Positions 48,353-59,300 of a stretch of 64,000 nucleotides of DNA are shown in pieces. Positions within the stretch are counted from its first letter, which is position 1. Every line of letters starts with the position of its first letter. A model generated the notes under the pieces. It saw only the letters and a program-made list of their open reading frames with translations. It searched no databases and was not told the DNA's origin. The DNA is from Durusdinium trenchii (lineage: Eukaryota > Sar > Dinophyceae > Suessiales > Symbiodiniaceae): the NCBI GenBank assembly GCA_963970005.1, contig CAXAMN010021362.1, positions 1,067,026-1,131,025 of the forward strand, written 5' to 3'. Both the position numbers and the translations under genes were made by a program.

Positions 48353-51300
48353 TCAACCCAGATCAGTGGTGGAGAACCACAAGTGCTCCAGGCTCCAAGG
48401 CCCACGCTCCTTCCATTGCTCTTCCAAATCCTTCAATGTCTGCTCCGAGAGGTTATGATCCGGCCAGGCGATCGGCTTCACGCTGGGATTCTTCGACTTT
48501 TCAGAAAGCTCTTCCAGGTCCACGTCAGCAGGCGGTGGCACTCGCGGACGGATTGCCCACTCCTCGAAACGGCCCCCCCGACCAGGCCCCGCCGCTCTGT
48601 ATTCGGCACGAGCCAGTCGATCATAGGTGAGGGTCACTTTTCGGGACGTTGACTGCAGTGCATAGCGCCCCTCACGAATGTACCTGGTAGCCGTCCGAAT
48701 TCCATTGTGCCCATGCAGTTCCGGGTCCCCCGCGTGAACTGGGTACTTGAGGTCCCAGGAAATTAGTTCGGTTCTTTCAAGCCAAGCACCGCCCCGGTGG
48801 AACAAGTAAAGCCTCCTCATTCTTTCAAGAAATTCATCATGTTCCGCCACTTCATCAGGAAAGTTTTGCCAGCACACGAAGCAGTCTTCTTCCGGGAAAG
48901 GGCAACTGCTGGGCAAGGGAACTCGGGAGAGCTTGGACTTCAGCAAATCGAAAAGAGGTAGACTCAATTCGAGAGGATTGAATGCTGGCCGCAGCTCAGC
49001 AATGGATGTAAAGAGGCTGTTTTGGTCTGTGTCCCAAACCGAAGTTTCGAAGGCTCCTTGGTAGCGCACTGGCTTGAGCAAAGATGAGACAGCTGGAGAT
49101 TTGCCGCGGGATGGCGACGATTGCGATTCCGGTAGGTTTTTCGAAACAGATCGTCCAGTACTGTCCAACTGTTTGTCCGTTTCATTCTGATTGTTCTTTT
49201 TTGATTTTCTTGACTGAATGTCTTGAACCAAATTGGTGGCTGCTGTCGTTTGAGCTTCTCCACGGGCTTCCCGCTCGTCGAATTGGCCTTGTTTCAACCT
49301 GCATGTGGCCAAATGTGCGAGCCATCCGCCAGGTAACAGCTTGTTGACCACGACAGCCAGGAGCTGAGCTCGCGTAATGCTTTGGTACAAGCCGGCCCGT
49401 GCTGCCAAAGTGGTCAAATCGGCGGGGCCTGTGTGCATCGGGCCAACAATGACTCTCATCACATCTGCTGTTGCATGATGTTGAGTTCAAACAAGTTAGC
49501 ACCTTTACAGCCTTTACACAAATATATCATACAACTGCATTGCGGGAGATGAGTCCACTGGTGAAGAAGGCATCAGGGAGGATTCGTGATGGGAGTTCTC
49601 AACTCGGCTCCGACCTACAAACTTTACAGTTTCCCTGTCCCGAGCACCTTTTGATTTGATCTCTGCATCCATTCCAACTACTATGACGATGAGCTGCTCT
49701 AATCCCTTAGCATTGTCAATGGAATCCAAAATCATATGCTCCTCTTTGGAGTCCTGTTCTGCCACACTTGACGAGACCAGGTAGGAGAGCGAATCCTCGA
49801 AGCTGATGAGGCCGAGTCTTTTTGAGAGCTTTCGACACGTAATCTCTTCCTGGAGCTTCTTTTTCAAAAGTGGTTTAAGTTTGCCGAGAAAATCGGAGTG
49901 TGGCACAATAATTGCCACGTTGTGGTGAAGGCTCAGGTCTGGGTATGATGAAACCACGTGCTTGAGAGCCGCAATGGTGTAGTGGCAATAGTCATTGAAC
50001 AGTGGTGCTGCCTCTTTCTTTGGTCGTTCAAAAATAAAAGTTTTCAACGGTGGTCCTTTGGAACCAATAGACGTCACCTCAGTTTTCTCACTCTGCTCAT
50101 GTTCAAAACTCAATTGGAAGGACTTTGCGCCCAACGCAACTCGCTCGGTGCTGCGCACAGTCTCCGTGAGGTAGACTTCATCATAGTGACCAAGCTCGTG
50201 GAAATTCTGCTCCAATGCCGAAGACTGAGATAAATCGGAAAGTAGGATAGATTGCTTGGATCTCTGCAATGTCTCTTTCAGGTGCTTCTGAACAACACGT
50301 GGGCAAAAAATATCATGAGCCTCATCCACCACTGCAAGGATGAGCTCCCTTTCGGCTGTGTTTTTCTCCTCTTGAAATGTGATTCTTCGTTTGTTGTCAA
50401 CGATTCTCACCGTCATGAAGCATTTGAAGGGATTGTTGTACATGACCTTCAGGCGAGCACACACAAGCTCTTCTGCACGGCCTCCAGTATCCATCATCAA
50501 TAGCAATCGCACAAAATGGAGGCAAAGCGTCTTGCAGGGGGCTACAAACAAAACTTGTCCTTCAGGATGCCCAAGCAAAGTGTTGACAACCTTCTGCGCT
50601 GCCACAAAGGTTTTACCGGAACCTGCGGCCGCTTTCAAATGGATTCTGTTAGACTCATCAAGCTTGGAGAGTCGATCTTGTTGATGCGGGGTGAGTCTCG
50701 TAGAGCTCATGAGCATGCTTTTGTAAGCTTTCACAAACTCCGTCTTGTTGACCTGTAGCTGCCAATAGTCAATCTCATCATTTAAGCCAGCCGTTTCCGT
50801 CTGATTCTTGAAGGTTTCTTTGTTGATCGAGACCTCAAAATTGCCAGACAGAACATCGCTGCATAGTTTTTGGAGGGATCCGACATCTTGGCTTCGGATG
50901 TCAAAGGTCATGGCAGGGGTGCCATCCTGGAGCCACTCCTTCCTGGGGCAGGTGCTGATGACTGTCTGACCTTCTTGGAGGCAAACGTTCAAAGCCCCGA
51001 TGAAATCCTGCCGTATCAACTTCTCCTCGAGCTCGTCCATTTCACCATTGTCAGGCCGGATTCGGCTGGTTTCAAAACAGTCCTCAGATTCCTGACATTG
51101 CACTGCCCACTTGAAACTGACATCTTCCTTGTCCTGTGGCTCGAGCTCTCTTTTGCTCGCGATTACTCCCCTGGTCCACTGACGCTTGCCCTCGTTCCAA
51201 GCCAGGACCTTCTCGCCAATTTGCAAGGATCGATGAATGAATTCCATAAAATCCATCTCTTCATAGGGCCAATTCATGGCATCCATGGTCGCGACTTCCA

Positions 51301-52405
51301 TCTTCTGGGATCCTCCAAGACCTCGGTTTGAGGAGTCTGAGTCCCACAGAGACACGTCAGGGTTCGACAAGTCTTCCATTGTGGCCTTGCCCATGCCAAG
51401 CATCCCGGGATAGTAGACCACTACGGGTGTTTGTCCTGCTTTCACTCCTTTCTCCGTGTTCTTGTACCAAACCTTGGCTGCGCTTCAATCCCCGACTTTC
51501 ATGTCAAGATCTACTGAAGGAGAACAGCAAAGCTTTGCAGAAGAGAAACGTCATACCAAAAACAACCCCAAGCTGGACGTTCACCATGCTCTGACCATGC
51601 TCTTTTGGCATCTTCAACCGCCTTACGGTATTCCTCTGGACTGGCATCTTTGCGGACAAGAATGGCATTCATGGCCTTCGCCGTTTCTTCAGCATTCTTC
51701 ATGTGCTTCTCATCATCGTATGGCGGTCCCACTTCGAAGAGGTACCCAAACCTCGGGACTGCAAAGATTGTGCCTATGGCCTATGGTCAAACATGTTTGG
51801 GGCAAAATATTATAAAGAAAAGGAACAAACATTCACTTAAAAGCAAATCCAGGACACGTGTGAAAATTTCTGTTCGTAGGGTTTCCCTTTCCGCAGATCC
51901 GCCAACAGTAACAGGGCGCAGCGGGGTTCAGTGGGTCGGGAACGTGCACACCCAAACCATCTTTTCGTTTGCAACAATACACACAGGCCGCGCTCTGGTC
52001 ACTGTACTCACCGTCATCCCTGACGAGTATCTGCCAACCACCTTTGAATTTGCCTGGGTAGGACACGAAACACTTCTTTGCTCCAGCTTTGAAGCGGCCG
52101 AGGAATGTTGTCTCTTCCATGTTGCGCAGCACGGAAGGCCGCTCTTTCACTGTGAAGCGAAGTGGTAAAACCGCCCCCAAGTGGAATGACAAGATCTGGG
52201 TGGCCTCATCCAGCTTCTGATTGTCCAAAGACTGGTAAGCACTTGCAATCTCTGGGTGGTCTGCACCATGCTGCGCTGTACTCTCCTCGAATATCTGCAA
52301 GGCCTCCTCGAATCTCTGCGTTGCCGCAACGCCCGAGTCGAGTAAAGATCTTGGCCGATCAATTTCTTGATTCTGGCCCCTTTCTTCGCGCTCCTCCATC
52401 AGCAC
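48353..52405 (-). CDS. SF1-type (UvrD/DUF2075-like) helicase, multi-exon
   Basis: Exons by phase: 52405 down to about 51892, 51579-51758, 49619-51477, 48353 to about 49428. The first carries TPR-like repeats (FEEALQIFEESTAQHGADHPE) and a Cys-rich segment (VYCCKRKDGLGVHVPD). The large exon has a Tudor-like stretch (GEKVLAWNEGKRQWTRGVI), then Walker A AAAGSGKTF, Walker B LAVVDEAHD, motif III-like SILLSDLSQSS, VYLTETVRST, and a motif V region with DNAKGLEQL. Motif VI lies on the last exon: LYQSITRAQLLAVVVN. The C-terminal 300 residues are unrecognised, ending LEHLWFSTTDLG before the stop. SF1 proteins couple ATP hydrolysis to nucleic acid remodelling. One border shares a G between exon and intron; another donor is GA or GC. 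The 5' end may extend into the coiled-coil exons to the right. Confidence 0.7.
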
Positions 52406-52409
52406 CTTC

Positions 52410-52940
52410 TGCTTGTCCTACGTGCGTGCCAAAGTTGATTCATCTTCCTTCTACCCAGGTGCCGAAGGCGGCTTTCATTCTTGAGACGAATTCAAAACTT
52501 GAAGGCCGAGATCCCAAATGATAACCATGTTGCAAGTATTCAACACTTGATGATAAAACTTTGCGTTTTTGAACACTTAGGAAGTAGCTGCGCGCAAGTC
52601 GAACAAACTTGTGGAGAGCCTTTTGTGTTTCACATACGTGGTGGCTCTGTCTATTTTGGCCGCCGAAAGACAAGCCAGAAGTGTTCAGCCGAACAAAAAC
52701 TCACTCAGAAACGACATGCTGGGCTCAAAACGAACCTTTCACATAGTGACTTAGCGTTGTCGTCACACACCAAGCGAGGGATTGGCAAAACACACAAAGA
52801 GGAGAACCAAGGTGGAAGCTCTTGCCAAGATAATCTCGCACACATTGATATCTAACCAACTCAGAAATGAGGTATCGTGACATCTGTAGACGTCGTTGTT
52901 CAATCCTGGTGAGCTTCTTGGAGCTTGGTTTGTCCCCAAA
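52410..52940. other. Probable intron, no gene seen
   Basis: Lies between the TPR-like exon and the coiled-coil exons. Open frames on both strands are short and without motif. Confidence 0.35.
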
Positions 52941-52949
52941 TCGAAGCAA

Positions 52950-53950
52950 ACACAGAAGAATGACTTGCAAACTCGGTAGTGCCAATGCTGCACCTTCTCT
53001 TGCCCAACTTGCCCCGCCTCTCTATGAGTCAATTCCTGTGTTTCTCTCTTCGATGCTTCAAGCTTCTCTTGTAGTGAACGAACCTGGTCAGCCAAAAAAG
53101 AAAGGCATCTATTTCTGCATTGGCAACATCAGATTTCATCTGTTTCTCCTTCTGCAAGTGCTCTTTCTTCGCTTCTTCAAGTTGTCTGTTAGACGCCTGA
53201 GATCAGCACTGCACACCAAGGCACACAAGCTGAAAGCCGTGAATCGTGAGTCAGTCATGTGCGAATGCTGGGAACCACGGCCATATGGAGCCACTCAGCT
53301 TCGTCATTGCAAAATCCGCTGTTCTTCTCCTTGTAGGTGGTTTATGAAGTTACTTTGTAGGCCAACTACCAGTTTTGGGACACGCCACCACTGGATGTTG
53401 AGTGCGAACAAACACCTCCATCACAGGAAGCTGTGCCAGCCTAAATCGTGCTGCCAAAGCCCCTGCCTCAAGGGCTTCCTGTAGCTCTGCCAATTTCGTC
53501 GCAAACTCTTCACGCAAAGCCTCCTGCAAAAGAAGGAGTTGTAATGCAAAGAAAGGGGTTGACAGGTGCTTGTAACATGACAATACTTAGACATAAGCTG
53601 TAATTTGTATTGTGTGGGACATCAACAACTAGTGTGATACGATTGCCATTATGGCAACAGTATGAAGCAGGATGCACTTCTTAAGACAAAAGTGCTGGGT
53701 ATCCAAGCTCAATTTGAGCTGCGTGAGAATCAGTGTAGGATGGCTGAAATAACTGAAATAATTACTACACGGACGACCGCGACATCTTACAAGACCATGA
53801 GTCTCCAAGCCTCCAAACTCTGCTTGATGCCCTCACTTGCTTCAACTCCCCTTTCCTTCGGCAACTGGCTGCGAGCGTGCAAAGCGACTTCGTCAAGCAT
53901 ACCCGCAAAAACACCTGAAACCCGTAAGCCCATTTGCCCTGGGGAAATCG
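52950..53950 (-). CDS. Coiled-coil exons, probably 5' part of the helicase gene or a separate gene
   Basis: Three minus-strand pieces look coding. About 53790-53930 reads VFAGMLDEVALHARSQLPKE and GIKQSLEAWRL. About 53400-53540 reads EALREEFATKLAELQEALEA with Leu/Ala heptads. About 53000-53195 reads LEEAKKEHLQKEKQMKSDVA and, after a one-base frame change near 53098, DQVRSLQEKLEASKRETQEL. The pattern is a long coiled coil. The frame change sits beside a T/A homopolymer and may be an assembly error or a decay mark. Further exons (such as near 53250-53340) are unclear. Its link to the helicase is inferred only from strand and order. Confidence 0.45.
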
Positions 53951-54315
53951 GTGCAAATGCCAAAGGGCAACACACTGCGAAGGTGAACCAACTAAGTTGG
54001 CCGCGGTGGGTCATGTTTATAAACAAGTAAACCACACGATATGATATAGTGGTCAATTTTGTATAACTTTGTCACATTCACTGCAAGGTTGTTTGGGGGT
54101 CAGAATTTGACCCAGTCTTCTTGGTATGCTTTTCTTGGCCACTTCCCCCAAGCCTCCCCGCCTCACAAGAACCATCACTGCTCTCGCTGGTGGAACAGGT
54201 TACCTCCAGCATGTTCAATGTTGGTGAATCCGTGCATTTTGACTCAATTAAGGGAGCCTCTTCAAAAGCCAACTAAACAGACTCGGGTTTCGTTCGCTTG
54301 CAATTCCCCCTCGGC

Positions 54316-54806
54316 TTAGGCACCCACCCAGAACAAATCATAATGAATCGCAAATAGCGTTGCCAGTTGGCTGGCATTACATACAGTCAGCTTATCATGA
54401 ACATCTTCTTGAACTGCTACTAGGTTGAAAGAACGTCCTAGCGCCGCTACCACAGAAACTTTGACAGTCAATGGACATATACGGCATCCAGTCTCATCAA
54501 ACAGGCCATCAGTCTGATACATCCCAGCCAAAGTTACGGGAGTCGTGCTGATGCAAAACCGTTTAGCCTAGATTCCCGGACCTTCTCGTCATCGTTCAAA
54601 AGCTTTTCGACCAGGTCGGAATACTTGTAGCCCTTACCTTGGCAACGAATGAAATCACTAACTGCGTGCCTTACAAAAAAAACTAAGGCCACAGGGTAAC
54701 ATCCATGAACCCAGGATATACACGTGTGTCTCCACTGATCCAAGCGTTCAGTCACTACTCCCGTGTTAGCTTTAAGTGAGGGGTCAGCGGCATTTTTCAG
54801 TTCCAC
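54316..54806 (-). pseudogene. Frameshifted gene fragment, unknown protein
   Basis: Two abutting minus-strand frames read as one protein: 54806 to 54534 (VVTERLDQWRHTCISW, then KYSDLVEKLLNDDEKVRES) and 54531 to 54316 (MYQTDGLFDETGCRICPLTV, then VAVQEDVHDKLTVCN). They join at GACTCCCGTAAC, where one base is missing, or where a GT intron might start although none is visible. The compact globular look suggests a truncated gene or transposon piece. The family is unrecognised. Confidence 0.4.
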
Positions 54807-54851
54807 ACAAAATCCGGGCGCTGGCCCCGGTGCCCGTTCCCTTGCCGGAGG

Positions 54852-54872
54852 CCTTCGGTTGGTAACCGAAGG
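54852..54872. repeat. Perfect 9-bp hairpin CCTTCGGTT-GGT-AACCGAAGG
   Basis: Nine-base arms with a three-base loop. It stands at the start of a C-rich tract (54880-54970) with repeated CCCGACCCCCG units. It could be a structured RNA element, a terminator-like fold or part of a dispersed repeat. Confidence 0.6.
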
Positions 54873-55165
54873 TTGTATACGCTCGCCGCCCCTGCCGCCG
54901 ACCCTTTTGTTGGACCTCTGCCCGACCCCCGCCCTACCCCCCGCCCGACCCCCGGTCGAATCCGGTCGACAGATTTATATGTAATTTACAGTGCTTCGTG
55001 TGTGTGAGGTATAAAAAGCACTGTGTTTTACAGGGTTTTGGGCCCCTCCGCTGAGAATTTCATCTTGGCGATGTTAAAAAACGTCGGTTTTTCCATGGTT
55101 TTTGCTTTGTGGGAAGGAAAAAATCGGAAACAGTTGTATCGGAAGATTTTTTTCAACATAAATTG

Positions 55166-55426
55166 CCTAACATATCCCCAACATAGGCCCAAGATAGCCA
55201 ACATATCCCCAACATATGCCCAACACAGCCTCCAAGATGGCTCAACATAGGGCCAACATAGGCCAACATGGGGCCAACATACGCCAACATAGGCCCAACA
55301 TAGGCCCAACCTAGGCCAACATAGGCCAACATAGGCCAACCTAGGCCCAACATAGGCTCAACTTGGGCTCAAGATGTGCCCAACATAGACCACATGGGCC
55401 CAACTTGGCCCAACCTAGGCCCCGGC
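55166..55426. repeat. AACATAGGCC minisatellite
   Basis: About 25 imperfect units of 10-13 bp built on AACATAGGCC(C). The minus-strand frames across it translate as repeated AYVGPML and are artefacts. It ends directly at CCCCGGCTGTCAGGCGTAAGCC, the dispersed motif also seen at 47501. Confidence 0.85.
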
Positions 55427-55429
55427 TGT

Positions 55430-56315
55430 CAGGCGTAAGCCTCATAAATCCGCGTTGTCCCTAGCAAGCTAGCTTTGCTATACGGAGGCGCACCCCATGC
55501 CGCCGACCTCTTTTCTAGCATCATTCGTCAAAAAACGTCGAACACACCGGGAGAATGACCAAATGGCTTCAAAACTTCAAAGCCTCTAGAAATTACACCA
55601 GCATCGATGCTAAATTTCATAATCAAAGCGCTATAAGGAAAATGAAAAACATAAAAGACTTATAAGGTTTTGGGATGGGTTGGCTCTACCAAGAGATGCT
55701 TGTTCAGGATGTTGGTGGGTTCACAGGGTTTTGTTTGTTTCATGTCAGCCCGTGTTTGTCAAGCAGCTGTGGCAAACAGCCTTGCACACCTTTTCAACTC
55801 GTGTGGCTGCTGTATTGCTTTGTCGCGCGAGTCACAGACACATTCCCTCAGTATCTGTCGCTAGCATCAGCGCCTCTCCAGAAACATAAACAAAATCTTG
55901 TTGATAGAAGAGAACAGTTGAACAAACATAACTAACCTCACTTACAGTGGAGGCAACATAATCAAACAAAAGTGGAGATCGCCGACTATTCAGTTCAGGA
56001 TTTGTTCAAGTGGCTAAAGAACGGCTGAGTTGGTTCAACTGTGCCAGACCCAACTCTAATAATCCTAAAGCTACTCATCTGTTCAGAAAAGAAGCCCTTG
56101 GAAAAGGCTCGCTACGAAAGCAAAGTTCCTAGGAAGACTTAGCCCTTTTCTGTCCGTGCAAAAGATCACGCACAGATGATGGCCGAGCAGAAAGAAAATC
56201 ATCAATCACCTGATTTCCAGTGCGCTTCCCTCCAGAACCTTGGAGGCAAAAAAATAATGAACATTCAAAACCAGCTGAGAAATCGAACGCCTGCCTGAAC
56301 AAACAAATATGATAC
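55430..56315. other. Intergenic DNA, no gene seen
   Basis: Short unsupported frames only. It contains GCTAGCTTTGCTATACGGAGG and a Pro/Gly-coding GC patch near 55490, and is otherwise AT-rich. This should hold the 3' untranslated region of the gene whose stop is near 56320. Confidence 0.4.
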
Positions 56316-56319
56316 AAAA

Positions 56320-59300
56320 TCATACAACATCAATGATGATGTTGACAATCAAGTTGCCTTTGTTGACTCCAGCTTTTGCCTTTGGCTTGGCTGAGGCTTT
56401 CTTGGCTGCGGCTTTCTTGGCTGCTGCAAGAACAGAGGCTTTTGTCTTGGCGGTGGAGGCCTTTGCTTTTGCATGGGCAGCAAATGACTTCTTCTTTGGA
56501 GAGGCTTTGGTTTTGGGCTGCCGGGATCGTGCTTTGGGTTTTGCTGCTGGCTTTGCCTTGGGCGGCTGAAGCTGCTTTGCCTTTGGCTTAGTCAGAGACG
56601 CTGCAGCCGCAGCAGCAAGGGACTGTGGGTTCCTCGTATCAGAGACTGCATCTTGTGGGTCTGTGTCGGTGTCTTCTTGCATGGAAGCTTCTGACTCTGA
56701 CCCGGAATCAATTTGCTCATCTTCTGAAGAGTGAGCCTGCTCGGCATCTTGTGGCACAGTCTCAGCCGGTGTTAGCTTCTGGTGTGTGCTTTGGCCTTGC
56801 TCGCCAGGTTCATTGGTTTGTGGTGCCAGTCCTTTGGCATCTGGTGAGCCTGTCGAGCCATGTGTAACTTCTGCTTCTGCCTGCTCTATTGTTTCTGCGG
56901 CTGCAGCCGGGTCTGTGTGCGAAGCTTCTGGTACTGGTACAGCTGCTGCTGCTGCTGCTGCTGCTGCAGGTCCAGTGGTTTTTGGCAATGGTTCTGGCTC
57001 AGATGCTGGCGATACTGGAATTGCATACCCAACATCAATCATGTTCGCAAGCCTGATACTGAACTCTTCATCTGTTTCTTCTAGCTTTGCTTTTGCTTCT
57101 GATGAGGCCATAGCCATAGCTGCTGGAGCTGCTGCTTCCTTAGCCTGTGCTGTTGCTCCCTCGGCTGCAGACATCATCCCAGGATCAGCTGCTGGATCTT
57201 CTGGCGCAGCTGGCATGACTGGGACTGAAGCACTCTCTTGATGCCCCTGAGGCGGTTGCGCTGCTGGTGTTTCCTGCGCTGGATCTGGACCTACTGGCAG
57301 TGCAGCTGCTGTCGGTGTGTCTGCTGGCGAACCGTCTTCAATGGCAAGGAGCCCTTTCCCATCTATCTGACTCTGCTTCCGCTGCTTCTTGTTTTTCTTG
57401 TCCTGCTTCTTGCCCTCCTTGTGTTTCTTGTCTTTCTTGTGTTTGTTTCCTTTCACTTTCTCCTTCTTGGCCTTCTTGCGCTTTCTGTGTGCATCCTCCG
57501 AGTCATCCTGATCCTCTGCAGACCCTGCGTCATCATCAGCTTCATCTTCTTCTTCCTCACTCTCACCCCCATCGTCAGATTCTGCACCAAGTACACGTGT
57601 GACATGCATGCCAGACTTTACAATTGCGGCGTCCTCCACATCTGCTGTGGTTGCGGTTGTCAGTAGTGCCAGTGCCTGCTCCATATTGCACTGCTCAATG
57701 TCCGGCAGCTGCAGCTGTGCTTCCTGCAGCTCCTTCTTGCTTTTCGACATCATGGAAGTCGGATGGCTGGAAGATTGAGACAAACGAAGTTGGAGTTCCT
57801 TCAGCTTTTCCTGGTCCTGGTCCTGGCCCACTTCATTCTCCTGGGTCACTTCATCACCCTTCCCTTCCGAAGTCAGGAAGACCAACTCACCTTTAGATCT
57901 CTCCTCCAATTCGTCTTTCAGTGGAGACAGCACATCAATGAAAGCTCTTGAAGTATCCCACCTTGGCATGCTCAAGAAATAGGAAGGAGGATGAGAATGA
58001 GCTCATGAAAAGGAACATTGTCATGTCAAAAGAGCAAAGCCTATAATTGACTCTCGATATAGTTGCCGTCAAGTGGCGCTTGGTTGAATCCACTGCAAAG
58101 CTGGAGCTTGTCCAAGCTGTTGTCCTCTGCAACAACCACAGTTGCACGCAACCCAACGGATGATTTGCCAACCCCGCCAGAATCTTCCATGGCTTTTTCT
58201 ACTACCAAGCTCCCAGCAGGGTAGTAGATGATGTCTCCAGGCGTCAAGTAGTACGAACGAAGGGTGCAAGTATGGATTTCATCTGTGTACAAACTTTGCA
58301 GAAAATTTGCTGTCAAGACGTTCTCAAGAAAGTTGACCAACTCTGCAAGGCTTGGGTTGTCTGTCGACGGCGGTGCATTAGGTGCATTCTGCGCATCCAG
58401 CCAGTACAACCTGACAAATGATTAAAAAAACACCAACAACTTACAGTAGCAGTGGCGTTGGCGTTGGCAACATCATTTTTTGAGGCCAAGTATGGCTGAA
58501 GTTTGCATCTAGTTGCCAAGCTGAAAACTGATCATTAGTAAAGAGACAGCAACAGCAAAAGAACAGCCAGCCAGCCAGCAGCTAAAGTCAGCCAAAGTAC
58601 TCATAAAGACCTTTCAGCTCGTAAACGTCAATGGTCACGCCAACCTTGCAGCCCTCGATCTGGTAGTGCATTGCTGGGCAACCTCCTAGTGAGGGAAAAC
58701 CACCTAATGTCTAATAGCAGTGGGTCCGTGGGTCAAAAAAAGATTTGGGACATGTGGTCATGTGGTATGTTGCAAGTTGTCGTCACAGTCCTTGCACAAA
58801 TTGGGTGAAGCTCTCTCCACGCAAGATTGACTGGAACATAAGCCCGTTCAGCTTTGTCAGGTTCTTGTCCAGGAGAGCCTTGTTCTCAACGTCCGATATG
58901 TTAGCAGGAAGGTTGCCCATCCTGACCAAATGCTCCAACATGCTCCAACAAGTTGTCCAATGTTATTTTTGTGGCTGGCGGCTGGAGGCTGGAGGGGGGG
59001 GGCCCTCGTGCTAATCACTGTGGTTGGGTCAGGGTCATTGGTTTAAGCAAAAAATGTCAAACAAAGCGCATCAATTGAATGTCCGAGAATCACTGCCAAA
59101 CCAAGCTCGCCACGATCCAGAATGACGGGCAATGAACTACACTGCGGGTCAGCTTGCTCCAAAACACGCCGCAGCATCAGATCCATAGCCAACAAATCAC
59201 CTGGGCCTTCTACTGTCTTGGTGAGTCTGCTTTTCCTTCCATGTGCCTGCGCGCTCGCTTTCTCGACATCATCCTTGAAGTCAGCGATTTGTCCTGCAAT

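Noticed and set aside
50870..51331. Plus-strand ORF of 153 codons
   Set aside because: Antisense shadow of the helicase exon.
55028..55353. Membrane-like ORF with repeated AYVGPML on the minus strand
   Set aside because: Translation of the AACATAGGCC minisatellite.
56786..57241. Ala/Ser-rich plus-strand ORF of 151 codons
   Set aside because: Antisense shadow of the Ala/Pro-rich last exon of the minus-strand gene.
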